Assembly (NCBI RefSeq): GCF_005502885.1
Contig: NZ_SCMR01000015.1
Coordinates: 1 to 64,000 of the forward strand
Length of the DNA: 64,000 bases
Direction of reading: 5' to 3'
DNA from: Microbacterium sp. 2FI
Lineage (GTDB): Bacteria; Actinomycetota; Actinomycetes; Actinomycetales; Microbacteriaceae
The position numbers and the translations under genes are program-made. This document shows, piece after piece, positions 8,499 through 17,766 of this stretch; within the stretch, counting starts at the first letter, position 1, and the number at the start of each line of letters is the position of its first letter. Under the pieces are notes generated by a model. It was not told where the DNA came from. It did not search any database and saw only the letters and a list, made by a program, of their open reading frames with translations.

Positions 8499-9950
8499 TC
8501 AGCGCACGTCAGGCACGAAGGCGTATGCGGTATCGAGATACTCGTGGATGCCCTCACTTCCACCCTCACGCCCCATTCCGGAGTGCTTCGTCCCCCCGAA
8601 CGGGGCGGCAGGATTGGAGATGACGCCGGCATTCACCCCGAGCATTCCCGCGTTGATGGTCGCCATGAGCCTGTTGGCGCGAGCAAAGTCAGCGGTGAAC
8701 GCGTACGCAGCCAAGCCATACTCGGTCCCGTTGGCGAGCGCGATGCCCTCGTCCTCCGTGCGGAACTTGGTGACGGCGACGACTGGCCCGAATATCTCCT
8801 CCTGGAAGAGGCGGGCGTCGGGGGGTACGTCGGTGAGGAGCGTAGGCGGGAAGTACGCGCTACCCTCAGCACTCTCTCCCCCGACGATCTCGTAGGCACC
8901 GTCCTCGATCGCCGCGTCCACGAGCGCACGAATGCGGCGACCCGCCCCCGCGTTGATGAGCGGTCCGACGTCGACACCGTCCTCGAGGCCGTGGCCGACC
9001 CGCAGGGCGTTGACCCGGGCTGCGAGCCGCTCCACGAACGCGTCATGGATGCCAGCCTGCACGAGGAACCGGTTGGCGGCGGTGCACGCCTGACCGACAT
9101 TCCGGAACTTCGCCAGCATCGCCCCGTCAACGGCCGCGTCAAGGTCCGCGTCATCGAAGACGAGAAATGGTGCATTGCCGCCGAGCTCCATCGATGTTCG
9201 CAGGACGTTGTCGGCCGCTTGCTTGAGTAGCGTCTGCCCGACCTGGGTGGATCCGGTGAAGCTGACCTTACGCAGTCGACCGTCCCGCATGAGGACCTCT
9301 GAAATGGCCGCGGATTGAGTACTGGGAATGACGTTGACCACTCCGGCCGGTACCCCGGCCTGCTCGAGCAGCGACACGACGTACAGGGTCGTCAGCGGGG
9401 TGAGGGCCGCCGGCTTGATGATCGCGGTGCATCCGGCGGCGAGTGCGGGGCCGATCTTGCGGGTCGCCATCGCCAGTGGGAAGTTCCATGGCGTGATCAA
9501 GTAGCAGGGACCGACGGGTCGGTGGGTCACGATCATGGCGCCCGACCCCTCTGGGGTCGTTCCGGTGCGTCCGCCGATACGGACGGCTTCTTCTGCGAAC
9601 CAGCGAAGGAACTCGCCGCCGTATCGCACCTCTGCGGCAGATTCGCTGAGCGGTTTGCCCATCTCGAGCGTGATGAGCCTTGCCAAGTCTTCAGCGTGTT
9701 CGTTGACGAGGTCGAAAGCACGCAGCAGGATCTCGCCGCGGACTCGTGGCGCGGTCCGCGCCCACTGCTCGCCCGCCGATGCTGCGGCGTCGAGCGCCGC
9801 GAGCGCATCGGCAGGAGTGGCATCAGCCACCTCGGCTATCACTTCCCCGGTAGCCGGGTCGTGCACCGGGAAGGTGGAACCGTCGGTGGCGTCTCGCCAC
9901 TTTCCGGCGATGTACAGACTGCTGGGGAGCCGGTCCACACCGTTGCTCAT
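8499..9950 (-). CDS. NAD(P)-dependent aldehyde dehydrogenase, succinate-semialdehyde dehydrogenase-like
   Basis: A 483-residue ALDH with catalytic N156 (TPWNFP), E255 (MELGGN) and C289 (NVGQACTAANR), so it should be active. Overall pattern and length fit the GabD branch (succinate semialdehyde or related short aldehydes). Its ATG at 9950 overlaps the upstream transketolase stop by four bases (ATGA). Because it sits with transketolase halves and an SDR, the substrate is more likely a sugar-derived aldehyde such as glycolaldehyde or malonic/succinic semialdehyde than GABA-derived; this is inference. Confidence 0.85.
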   Translation of the reverse strand: MSNGVDRLPSSLYIAGKWRDATDGSTFPVHDPATGEVIAEVADATPADALAALDAAASAGEQWARTAPRVRGEILLRAFDLVNEHAEDLARLITLEMGKPLSESAAEVRYGGEFLRWFAEEAVRIGGRTGTTPEGSGAMIVTHRPVGPCYLITPWNFPLAMATRKIGPALAAGCTAIIKPAALTPLTTLYVVSLLEQAGVPAGVVNVIPSTQSAAISEVLMRDGRLRKVSFTGSTQVGQTLLKQAADNVLRTSMELGGNAPFLVFDDADLDAAVDGAMLAKFRNVGQACTAANRFLVQAGIHDAFVERLAARVNALRVGHGLEDGVDVGPLINAGAGRRIRALVDAAIEDGAYEIVGGESAEGSAYFPPTLLTDVPPDARLFQEEIFGPVVAVTKFRTEDEGIALANGTEYGLAAYAFTADFARANRLMATINAGMLGVNAGVISNPAAPFGGTKHSGMGREGGSEGIHEYLDTAYAFVPDVR

Positions 9951-10915
9951 GCGTTGCCTCCAACGATCTGGCGCGTCGTTGCTTCTGGTGCATTGAGGTA
10001 TTCGCGCACGAGCTGCGCGACACGCTTTGGGGACAGGCCGTACTTGTCGAGGAGAAAGTCGTTGGGTCCGGATTCGGACCACGCATCCTGCAGTCCCATC
10101 CGCGCGACCCGCGGTGAGTGGAACCGTTCGGCGAGCGTCTCGCTCACGAGGCCTCCCAGGCCTCCGATGATGCTGTGCTCCTCCACTGTGATCACGATTC
10201 GGGCGCCGTCGACCGCCTCCATCAACGATGGGACGTGCAGCGGCTTGATGGTGGGCACGTGGATGACGCGGGCGTGGATCCCGATCTCGTCCAGGATCTC
10301 CGCGGCCTCGTAGACGCGTGAGCTTTGCGCCCCCGTGGATACCAGTGCGATGACGCCACCCGGGCGCAGAGTGATCACCTCGCCGAGCTTGAATGTGTAG
10401 TCATCGGGAAGCACCTGGCGGACCGCGTCGCGTGCCAACCTCACGTACACGGGACCGTCATGCTGAGACGCCCACCGGGTGACCTCTGCGGTTTCGATCT
10501 CGTCGACGGGAGCGAGGACGGTCATGTTCGGCATCGCCCGCATGATGGCCAGATCCTCGATGTCTTGATGCGTTTTGCCACTGCTGCCGTTGAGGAGGCC
10601 GCTGTAGGCCCCGGCGACCCGCACAGGTGCCTGGGTCTGTGAGACCAGCATCCGGATGGGATCCAGTGCTCGGTGCGTAAGGAAGACACCGAATGTCGAC
10701 AGCCAGGGGCGGAAGCCGGCAGTGGTCAGTCCGAACGCGATCCCCACCATGTTCTGTTCCGCGATCCCGACTTCAACGAACCTGTCCGGGTAGGCCGCCG
10801 CGAACTTGTCCGCCTTGGTGGAGTTGGCCAGGTCCCCATCGACGATGACGATGCTGGGGTCCACAGCACCGATCTCGACGAGGGTGTCACCCCACACGTC
10901 GCGTTGAGCCCTCAC
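9947..10915 (-). CDS. Transketolase, C-terminal subunit (split transketolase)
   Basis: A 322-residue protein holding the pyrimidine-binding and C-terminal domains of transketolase, with EVGIAEQNMVGIAFGL (cofactor-activating Glu) and the central STFGVF segment. The GTG at 10915 overlaps the N-terminal subunit stop as GTGA, so the two halves are coupled and would form an alpha2beta2 enzyme. Split transketolases often serve dedicated pathways rather than the household pentose phosphate route. The annotated start replaces longer but unsupported upstream codons. Confidence 0.9.
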   Translation of the reverse strand: MRAQRDVWGDTLVEIGAVDPSIVIVDGDLANSTKADKFAAAYPDRFVEVGIAEQNMVGIAFGLTTAGFRPWLSTFGVFLTHRALDPIRMLVSQTQAPVRVAGAYSGLLNGSSGKTHQDIEDLAIMRAMPNMTVLAPVDEIETAEVTRWASQHDGPVYVRLARDAVRQVLPDDYTFKLGEVITLRPGGVIALVSTGAQSSRVYEAAEILDEIGIHARVIHVPTIKPLHVPSLMEAVDGARIVITVEEHSIIGGLGGLVSETLAERFHSPRVARMGLQDAWSESGPNDFLLDKYGLSPKRVAQLVREYLNAPEATTRQIVGGNA

Positions 10916-11826
10916 AGCGTCGTCTCCTCGATTGCGAGTTCGCGTCGCGCGATCTCGAGTTGCTCCGGCGTGGCAACGCCGTTGTGCCACTTGTATGTAC
11001 CGCTGGTAAACGAGAGGCCGTGGCCCTTGGTGGTGCGCGCGAGGATCACCGTGGGCTTGTCGCTGGTGGAGGCGTTCTCCACCGCAGCTTCGTATGCGCC
11101 GAGGATGTCGCCGAAGTCGTGCCCGTCGACACTGAGGACATTCCACCCGAAACCGGTCAGGATGGCGTGCAGGTCCACGTGCGACCACGGGTCACTGCGG
11201 TCGAATCTGTCGCGGGTGGCAACGGCCGGCCAGCCGAACTGCTGGAGTCCGTTCAGGTCGACGATGGCGACCAGATTGTTCAATCGGTACCGGCTGGCCG
11301 AGTTGAACGCCTCCCAGATCATGCCCTCCTGGAGCTCACCGTCGCCGAGCATCACCCAGGTGCGGTAGCCGGCGCCGAGCTTTTTCGCTCCCAGTGCGAT
11401 TCCCACACCCGCAGACAGCCCCTGACCCAGCGACCCGGTGGACACATCCACTCCGGGGGTGAGCTTCATGTCGGGGTGTCCCTGAAGCCGCGAGTTCCCG
11501 TGGTCGAAGGTGGCGAGTTCTTCGACGGGGAAGTATCCGCGTAGCGCGAGCACGCTGTACAGGCCGATCGCCGAGTGCCCTTTTGACAGCACGAAGCGGT
11601 CGCGGTCCGGGCTATGCGGGTTGCTCGGGTCGATGCGGAGCGTCTCGAAGTAGAGCGCCACCAGGAGGTCAGTCATGGACATGGGTCCACCAATGTGGCC
11701 GGCCTTACTTTGCGTGACCGTGTTCACGATGTGCCAGCGAACAAGCTGGGACAAGCGCGCGAGTTCCGGGTACTGCGTGGGCGCGTCCGGATCGACAGTC
11801 AATCCTCGTCTGGCGTCTTCGCTCAT
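10912..11826 (-). CDS. Transketolase, N-terminal subunit (split transketolase)
   Basis: A 304-residue thiamine-diphosphate-binding domain. The cofactor motif GDGELQEGMIWEAFNSASRY...N is at about 157-180, and HIGGPMSMTDLLVALYF and SKGHSA are family hallmarks. First gene of the operon running to the SDR at 7684. A GGAC-N5-GTCC inverted repeat (11848-11860) lies 22 bases before its ATG, in the same place as the site before the phosphofructokinase gene. Together with the next gene it moves two-carbon units between ketoses and aldoses. Confidence 0.92.
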   Translation of the reverse strand: MSEDARRGLTVDPDAPTQYPELARLSQLVRWHIVNTVTQSKAGHIGGPMSMTDLLVALYFETLRIDPSNPHSPDRDRFVLSKGHSAIGLYSVLALRGYFPVEELATFDHGNSRLQGHPDMKLTPGVDVSTGSLGQGLSAGVGIALGAKKLGAGYRTWVMLGDGELQEGMIWEAFNSASRYRLNNLVAIVDLNGLQQFGWPAVATRDRFDRSDPWSHVDLHAILTGFGWNVLSVDGHDFGDILGAYEAAVENASTSDKPTVILARTTKGHGLSFTSGTYKWHNGVATPEQLEIARRELAIEETTL

Positions 11827-11847
11827 GTCGCTATCCTACCTGTTTAC

Positions 11848-11860
11848 GGACACTGCGTCC
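11848..11860. promoter_or_regulatory. Operator, GGAC-N5-GTCC type (site 1)
   Basis: Inverted repeat GGACACTGCGTCC centred 28 bases before the transketolase ATG, inside a T- and A-rich context (GTTTAC on one side, ATTTTTT on the other). The site at 23628-23640 has nearly the same core and flanks. A TTGCCA hexamer lies further upstream on the minus strand. Candidate binding site for one of the IclR proteins at 19923 and 20698. Confidence 0.6.
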
Positions 11861-11928
11861 ATTTTTTATCTGGTCTTGGCAAGAGGTGGCGCCTGGAAGA
11901 AGAATGGGCCCCCGAGCGCTGGCAGCGG

Positions 11929-12981
11929 TCAGCTAATGAATCGGTCGTCTCGCAGGGCGGAAAGATGGTCGAGGAAGCTCTGGTGGCTATCGATGCAGTC
12001 AGCGAACCCGGCCTGACGAATCTTGATGGTGCTCTGCACCATGTCGAACTCGGTGCGCCACCATCCTTCGACGAAAGGCCAGGCCACAAAGTCGGGGAAC
12101 GTCGTCTCCCGCAGACCTTGCCGAGTGGTGAGTTCGACCCAATCCGCGTCACGGCCGATCATGTGAGCTTCCAGGTCCAACGGCTGCGGCTCCGCGCAGG
12201 GCATGTCGAAGAACTCTGCGATCGTCGGCCACAGGTGGCACCATCGGAAGTGGTCGCCGTTGGTGACGTTGAAGGTTTCGTTCCGCGCCGTACCGGCGGT
12301 GAAGGCCCACTCCACGGCGCGGGCCAGTATGCGCGCGTCGGTGGCCTGATGCAGAGCCCGCCATGCGCTCCAGGAGCCCGGGAATCGGAGGGGGACTCCC
12401 TCGCTCTTGCTCAGCATCGCGAAGGCGGCCACGCCGGACAGGATGTTCATCGGTGAGCGCGCCCCGAATCCGATCACTCCATCCGGTCGTAGCACGGTGA
12501 ACGTCGCGCCGCGCCGCCCCACCCATTCCCGCATGGCATCTTCCTGCGGGTTGTAGAGGATCGGGCCGAGGATTCGCGGATCGGTCTCTTTCGCAGGCGT
12601 TCGGTAGGGTCCGAGGTGTTCGCCATAGGACTTGCCACCCCCGATGAGCTGGATGTGCGCGACGTCCGCGCCGTCACGATCCAAGCCGGTGAGCAGGTTG
12701 CGGAACATTTCGGCGTTCAGGTTCGTCGTCGCCGCGTGGTTCGCCCCTTCGACGTACGCTGCGTAGACGACGTGGGTGATGGGAGTGAGCGACCCCGGCG
12801 GGACACCGTCGGGAACCGAAAGATCGCCGAGAAGGATGAGTTGGCCCGATCCAGAGTCCGTTGTTCGCGGACCCGAACGCGACAGCGCCGTGACCATCCG
12901 CCCAGACTGGCTCAACTGCCGGGCGATCGCTCCCCCAGTGACCCCGCTGGCGCCGACGACAAGGTAGTTCTCGTTGCTCAT
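11929..12981 (-). CDS. PRISE-like atypical SDR (progesterone 5-beta-reductase / iridoid-synthase type)
   Basis: A 350-residue extended SDR. The N-terminal Rossmann motif is VVGASGVTGGAIARQL, and the body has the ALSRSGP, FRNLLTGL, TPAKETDPR and NPQEDAMREW segments typical of the progesterone 5-beta-reductase/iridoid synthase-like family, ending with FNVTNGDHFRWCHLWPTIAEFF. Members reduce activated carbon-carbon double bonds with NADPH, though bacterial functions are mostly unknown. Start at 12981 overlaps the NifU-like stop (ATGA). Last gene of the operon that begins with the SDR at 19656. Confidence 0.8.
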   Translation of the reverse strand: MSNENYLVVGASGVTGGAIARQLSQSGRMVTALSRSGPRTTDSGSGQLILLGDLSVPDGVPPGSLTPITHVVYAAYVEGANHAATTNLNAEMFRNLLTGLDRDGADVAHIQLIGGGKSYGEHLGPYRTPAKETDPRILGPILYNPQEDAMREWVGRRGATFTVLRPDGVIGFGARSPMNILSGVAAFAMLSKSEGVPLRFPGSWSAWRALHQATDARILARAVEWAFTAGTARNETFNVTNGDHFRWCHLWPTIAEFFDMPCAEPQPLDLEAHMIGRDADWVELTTRQGLRETTFPDFVAWPFVEGWWRTEFDMVQSTIKIRQAGFADCIDSHQSFLDHLSALRDDRFIS

Positions 12982-13331
12982 GCACACGTTTCCATCGGTG
13001 ACTCGCGATGCCGCTGCGCGGTGGGCAACCCCAATGGAACCGGACCGTCGGAACGCACGCCCAGCCGCCGACGGATGCTCGCGAGCACCGCCGGTGAGGC
13101 GTGGATCTGAGGAGCGCTCACTGAGCGCACACCGGGCACGGCCTGCACGTAGGTCTGCACCAGACCCGCGTATGTGACAGCCATGGAGGGGCAGCTCTCG
13201 CACGCCCCGTAGAACTCGATGAGCACGTCACCTTCGTCGCTGACAGTCGCGGTCATGTCACCGGCGTGTCCCCGAAGTCTGGGTCGGACGAACTGCAATG
13301 CCTCTTGCAGTTGGTCTGGATCGACCGTCAT
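12978..13331 (-). CDS. NifU C-terminal domain-like protein
   Basis: 117 residues. It resembles the Nfu domain, with the Cys pair in YGACESCPSM (C44, C47) that carries a transient Fe-S cluster in authentic Nfu proteins. The 25 C-terminal residues after GVRSVSAP look like an added tail. It is not near isc, suf or nif genes but is locked between an amidohydrolase and a PRISE-like reductase by one- and four-base overlaps. That suggests it matures or partners with one of these. Start is the ATG sharing its A with the amidohydrolase stop. Confidence 0.75.
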   Translation of the reverse strand: MTVDPDQLQEALQFVRPRLRGHAGDMTATVSDEGDVLIEFYGACESCPSMAVTYAGLVQTYVQAVPGVRSVSAPQIHASPAVLASIRRRLGVRSDGPVPLGLPTAQRHRESPMETCA

Positions 13332-14338
13332 CAGTCGCCGGCTTTCTTATACTTCTCGGGGATCTCGTAGCCGAGCCCGCGCGCGAAGCTGAGCCCGAAC
13401 ACCTTCTCCTTGATCTCGCGCGTCAGCTCGGGGTAACCGTAGCGATCCTGCAGTTCCTCAGGCATTTCGAGATTGGCCCACATGTCGATGTAGGACTGAA
13501 TGTCGGGCCAGATGAAGCCCTCGGAACCGTACGCCAGTCGGTCGGGCCCCACGAAGAGCAACGCCTGGCCGATGCGGTGCAGCATTGCGTACGGCTGGAG
13601 GAAATACTGGTTGAACCAGAGCGGCAGCAGCAGGTGCATGTTGGGGAATCGTCCAGCAATCGAGATCATCTCGTCGACGTAGGGATCGCCCATGTGGTGG
13701 ATGCCGAAGTTGAGGTCTGGGAAGTCGTACGCCGCCATCTGCAGGTCGTTCGGCTTGAAAGCCTCGACCGGATGCATGCCCAGTGGGTACCCCTTGTGGA
13801 ACTGCACCATTTTGATGCCCAACTCGAGCGCCTTCTCATACAGCGGGTATGCGACCTCGGGGTCGTCAGCTCTCCAGTAATGGTCACGGTCCTGGTACGT
13901 GTAGAACTTGAAGCTGATCGCGCCCATCTCGTGGACCTGACGCTCCATCTCGTGCAGGGCGAAGTCCAGCCCTTGCCAGCTCGGGTCGACGCCGCCCGTG
14001 AAGAGCAACCGCTCGGGGTTGCGGAGGGTGAGGTCATAGCACTGCTGGGCGGGGCCGAGCGAGTCCTTCCACGGGCCGAACAGCGGCACAGTCTGCACCA
14101 TCGCAACGTCCGTGTCAGAGCGCTTGAAAAGCTGATCATTCGCCCAGTCCGGATCAACTGGGTCGTAGAAGTCCGGCTTGGGCGCAGGACCCCCCTTGCT
14201 GGCCATCAGCTCATTGAACCCGGCCTGGTTCACGCGGTGGGCGACGACGTTTCGACCATCCGTGCCAGGAGCGATCTGACGATCCGTGAAGTCCTGGCTG
14301 TGCACCGCACAGTCGAAAACGAACATTCCGTCTTTCAT
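13331..14338 (-). CDS. Amidohydrolase-2 family protein with degenerate metal site
   Basis: A 335-residue TIM-barrel protein of the amidohydrolase-related (ACMSD-like) group. Expected ligands are partly changed: the usual DxHxH at strand 1 reads DCAVH, so the first His is Ala. MVQFHKGYP and FGIHHMGDPYVDE keep later His residues, and the final GTD-type motif reads GSEG with Glu for Asp. Function may be hydrolysis, decarboxylation or hydration. It is coupled to the NifU-like gene (TGATG), an unusual pairing. Preceded 28 bases upstream by an SDR gene of the same operon. Confidence 0.8.
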   Translation of the reverse strand: MKDGMFVFDCAVHSQDFTDRQIAPGTDGRNVVAHRVNQAGFNELMASKGGPAPKPDFYDPVDPDWANDQLFKRSDTDVAMVQTVPLFGPWKDSLGPAQQCYDLTLRNPERLLFTGGVDPSWQGLDFALHEMERQVHEMGAISFKFYTYQDRDHYWRADDPEVAYPLYEKALELGIKMVQFHKGYPLGMHPVEAFKPNDLQMAAYDFPDLNFGIHHMGDPYVDEMISIAGRFPNMHLLLPLWFNQYFLQPYAMLHRIGQALLFVGPDRLAYGSEGFIWPDIQSYIDMWANLEMPEELQDRYGYPELTREIKEKVFGLSFARGLGYEIPEKYKKAGD

Positions 14339-14365
14339 ATTGGTCTCCTCTGTGAGTTGTAGCCA

Positions 14366-15157
14366 CTAAACGAAGTCGCCGTTGGGCTGACCATTCCAAG
14401 CTGTCACGCCGCCGTCAACCGGCAGGATCGCGCCGTTGATGAACGACGCACCGGTCGACGCCAAGAACACCACGGCATCAGCGATCTCACGGGGGTCCGC
14501 AATCCTGGCCAAGGGGATGAACTTGCCGAACGCCGCTTCGAGACCGGACAACGACTCCAGGTTCTTCACCAGCAACGGCGTGCGCACCGGGCCAGGAGCG
14601 ACTGCGTTGGTGCGGACACCGGCCTTGCCGTAGTCGATCGCCATGCTGCGGGTGAGGTTCACGATCGCCCCCTTGGCCGCGTTGTACGCCGCATAGTTGA
14701 AGTCCGCGCCCACTCCCGAGACCGACGCGATATTGACGATGCAGCCGGCGTAGCGCTCCAGGTGCGGCAGCGCCGCTCGCGACAGGTAGAACACCCCATC
14801 CACGTCGACGGCCATGACCCTTCGCCACATCTCATCGGTGGTTTCGGTGACGGACCCAACGGGGGCGATCCCCGCGTTGTTGACGAGCACATCCAGCCGA
14901 CTGAGTTTGGATATGACGGCACGAATGAAGTCGTCTGCCAGGTGCGGGTTGGAGACGTCCAGCGTCAGCGGCACCAGACGGCGGCTGAGTTCGGGCCCCA
15001 GCTCCTCTTGCAGAACCGTGAAGAGGGATGTCTGAAGATCTCCCGCCGCGACCGTAGCGCCCGCTTCGAGGAACCGGCGCGTAATTGCTGCGCCGATCCC
15101 GGAGGCGGCGCCGCTGACCGCGACGACCTTGCCGGCGAACAGATCCGAGTTCCACAT
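14366..15157 (-). CDS. SDR-family oxidoreductase
   Basis: Classical SDR of 263 residues when started at MWNSDLFAGK, chosen because GAGGGGA sits nine bases upstream; two earlier in-frame ATGs lack a ribosome site. GAASGIG at 16-22, NNAG at 93-96, S145, Y158 and K162 are present. AGDL after strand 2 suggests NAD binding. The body ends with INGAILPVDGGV. It lies between the ABC permease and the amidohydrolase in one operon, so it probably oxidises the imported carbohydrate or its product. Confidence 0.88.
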   Translation of the reverse strand: MWNSDLFAGKVVAVSGAASGIGAAITRRFLEAGATVAAGDLQTSLFTVLQEELGPELSRRLVPLTLDVSNPHLADDFIRAVISKLSRLDVLVNNAGIAPVGSVTETTDEMWRRVMAVDVDGVFYLSRAALPHLERYAGCIVNIASVSGVGADFNYAAYNAAKGAIVNLTRSMAIDYGKAGVRTNAVAPGPVRTPLLVKNLESLSGLEAAFGKFIPLARIADPREIADAVVFLASTGASFINGAILPVDGGVTAWNGQPNGDFV

Positions 15158-15185
15158 TCGACTGTGTCCCCTCATCTGAGATCGT

Positions 15186-16226
15186 TCAGTGGGCACCGGC
15201 GCCACGTCCCCTGCGCATCATCGCGAAAAGCCGTCCGTCGCTGAGCACCGCAAGAATGATGACGGCGCCGATGACGACGGGTTGCAGGTGGGGCGAGACG
15301 TCCAGCAGCGTGAGGCCGTTGTTCAGGACACCGATGATCAGGAGTCCGACAAACGTGCCCCACATCGACCCCACGCCTCCAGCAAGACTCGCACCGCCGA
15401 TGACGACGGCCGCGATGACAGCGAGCAGGTCGCTGGAGTTGCCCGCTCCGGGCTGAGCCGCATTCAAGCGCGCACCGACGACGAGGCCAGCGATCGCCGC
15501 GAGGAGACCAGCAAGTGCGTATACCCGGAGCTGCATCGCCTTCACCCGGATACCCGACAGACGCGCGACCTCTTCATTGCTGCCGATCGCGTACAGCGAG
15601 CGCCCCGCGGGGCGGAAGCGAAGCCACAGACCGGCGATCACGAAGACGGCGATCATGAGGTAGACCTGCAGCGAGATGCCGAGCCAGCGGGTTTGGGACA
15701 GACCCTGGAACCAGTCCGGCAGACCAAGGATCGGGGTGCCGTTGGTCAGGTAGAGCGAAAGACCGGTCGCCGCGAACATCGTTGCCAGGGTGGCGATGAA
15801 CGGCTGGATGTTCCCGTACGCGACCAGGATGCCGTTGAGCAATCCGATCCCTGCGCCGACGGCGAGGCCGACGATGATGGAGAACCAGAACGGCCATCCC
15901 AGCTTCTGGTAGGTGACCGCGACCACCATGAAGCTGAATCCCAGCACCGCCGCCACGGACAGATCGATCCCTCCGAGGATGATGACCATCGTCGCCCCGG
16001 CAGCCATGATCCCGATATAGGACACCTGGACCAGGATGTTGACGAGGTTGTTCGGGGTCAGGAAGACCGGCGACAGGAATGACATGACCACGATCAGCAG
16101 GATGAGGCCGATGAGCGGGCCGGAGAGGATCTTGAGTTTGGTCTTGACCTGCGCGATGCGGATCGCTGTGGTTGTCGCGAGCGTGCCGGTGTTGGTGGCT
16201 GAGCCATCCTTGACTGGGGTTGCCAT
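15186..16226 (-). CDS. Sugar ABC transporter permease (RbsC/BPD_transp_2 family)
   Basis: A 346-residue membrane protein with about nine to ten hydrophobic helices and the family signature GGIDLSVAAVLG plus the SNEEVARLSGI coupling segment. It would form the channel of a ribose/galactose-type importer. The start is the ATG at 16226 with a weak ribosome site. A hydrophilic 30-residue N-terminus precedes the first helix. It sits directly after the ATPase gene, completing a binding protein, ATPase, permease set transcribed together. Confidence 0.9.
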   Translation of the reverse strand: MATPVKDGSATNTGTLATTTAIRIAQVKTKLKILSGPLIGLILLIVVMSFLSPVFLTPNNLVNILVQVSYIGIMAAGATMVIILGGIDLSVAAVLGFSFMVVAVTYQKLGWPFWFSIIVGLAVGAGIGLLNGILVAYGNIQPFIATLATMFAATGLSLYLTNGTPILGLPDWFQGLSQTRWLGISLQVYLMIAVFVIAGLWLRFRPAGRSLYAIGSNEEVARLSGIRVKAMQLRVYALAGLLAAIAGLVVGARLNAAQPGAGNSSDLLAVIAAVVIGGASLAGGVGSMWGTFVGLLIIGVLNNGLTLLDVSPHLQPVVIGAVIILAVLSDGRLFAMMRRGRGAGAH

Positions 16227-16258
16227 GAGAACTCCTAGAAGTTGGTGAATGGGGCGGG

Positions 16259-17746
16259 TCAGGAGACAGACAGCTGCATGACGCGCTCGGGGGTTGCTTC
16301 GGCACGGGACAGCAGTGCCTTCTGGCGTCCGCCCGCGACCACCATCACGCGGTGGGACAGCATCAGGACCTCTTCCAGTTCGGACGAGACGACGATCACG
16401 GATACGCCTTGGGCAGCCAGGCCGCGGATGATCTCGTAGATCGCTTCCTTGGCGCCGACGTCGACGCCGCGGGTGGGTTCGTCCAGGATCAGCACCTTGG
16501 GGATGCGAACGAGCCATTTCGCCAGCAGAACCTTCTGCTGGTTCCCACCCGAGAGGAGGCCGACCGGCTTGTCGAGGTTGCCGCGAATGTCCAGCTCTTG
16601 GGTCATCCGCTTCTTGAGCCGGTTGAGGAAGCGCGTGGTGACGAAACCGCGCGGAACAAGGCGGGACTCCCAGGGGAGCGACATGTTCTCGGCGCTCGTG
16701 CGGTTGAGATTGAGTCCTTGAGTCTTGCGGTCCTCGGGCACCATGTAGATGCCAGCGCCAACAGCGTCGGACACCGATCGGATGCGCACCGGGCGGCCGT
16801 CTACGGAGACCTTGCCGGATGAGAATCTGTCAGCGCCGGCGAGGGAGCGGACGATCTCCGTGCGTCCAGCGCCCACCAGGCCGGAGACCCCAAGGATCTC
16901 ACCTCGCCGAAGTTCGAATGAGATGTCATCGAACCGGCCCGACGAGAGTCCTTCGACGGTGGCGACGATGTGATCGTCATGTGCCGGGGGCTCGATCTTG
17001 CGTAGTCCCAGTTCCCGCCCGACCATGGCGCGGATCATTCCTTGGCGATCGATTTCCGCTGCCGGCCATTCGCCGACCTTGCGGCCGTCACGGAGGCAGA
17101 AGACGCGGTCGGCGATGGCGGAGATCTCGTCCAGTCGATGACTGATGTAGACGACACCGGTTCCACGAGATCGCAGCACTTCGATCTGTTCGAGCACGCG
17201 CTTCGTCTCGTCTTGACCGAGCGACGCCGATGGTTCGTCGAAGATGACAAATGACGGGCGGCGCAGGATGGCGCGGGCGATCTCGATCTCCTGCTGCGTC
17301 GCCGTAGACAATCCGGCGACCGGGCGGCGCGGGTCGAGGGTGACGCCGAGGTCTTTGAGCGCGGCTCGCGCCTCCGTCACCATCTGACGGGTCGCAACGC
17401 GGCCGCGGTGGGTGGGGAGCCGTCCAAGGAACATGTTCTCCGCGACGGACAGCTCAGGGATCATCTTGATCTCCTGGTGGATGATCGCCACCCCGGAGTT
17501 GAGCGCGTCGAGTGGGCCGGTCGGCGCATACTCGACGCCGTCGATGGTCATCGTTCCCTCATCGGGGCGCTTGATCCCGGCGATGATGGAGCTGAGCGTC
17601 GACTTGCCGGCCCCGTTCTCCCCGATCAGGCCAACGACCGAACCTGCTTCGATGGAAAAGTCGATTCCGTGCAGGACGGTGTTGCCGCCGTACTGCTTGA
17701 TGATCCCGGTTGCTGCGAGTATCCGGTTGGTGGTCGCTTCAGTCAT
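16259..17746 (-). CDS. Sugar ABC transporter ATP-binding protein (RbsA/MglA type, double ATPase)
   Basis: A 495-residue protein with two ABC domains. The first has Walker A GENGAGKSTL near 39-48 and a signature region LSTATQQEIEIARA. The second has a degenerate P-loop (VGAGRTEIVRSL) and an intact LSGGNQQKVLLAKWL signature, as usual in RbsA. It energises uptake through the adjacent permease. AGGAG precedes the ATG. A strong stem-loop at 17767-17797 separates it from the binding-protein gene upstream. Confidence 0.92.
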   Translation of the reverse strand: MTEATTNRILAATGIIKQYGGNTVLHGIDFSIEAGSVVGLIGENGAGKSTLSSIIAGIKRPDEGTMTIDGVEYAPTGPLDALNSGVAIIHQEIKMIPELSVAENMFLGRLPTHRGRVATRQMVTEARAALKDLGVTLDPRRPVAGLSTATQQEIEIARAILRRPSFVIFDEPSASLGQDETKRVLEQIEVLRSRGTGVVYISHRLDEISAIADRVFCLRDGRKVGEWPAAEIDRQGMIRAMVGRELGLRKIEPPAHDDHIVATVEGLSSGRFDDISFELRRGEILGVSGLVGAGRTEIVRSLAGADRFSSGKVSVDGRPVRIRSVSDAVGAGIYMVPEDRKTQGLNLNRTSAENMSLPWESRLVPRGFVTTRFLNRLKKRMTQELDIRGNLDKPVGLLSGGNQQKVLLAKWLVRIPKVLILDEPTRGVDVGAKEAIYEIIRGLAAQGVSVIVVSSELEEVLMLSHRVMVVAGGRQKALLSRAEATPERVMQLSVS

Positions 17747-17766
17747 GAGCTCTACTCCTGGTGGCC

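Noticed and set aside
13298..14362. Plus-strand open frame opposite the amidohydrolase
   Set aside because: Composition typical of antisense frames; the minus-strand protein has clear family motifs and coupled neighbours.
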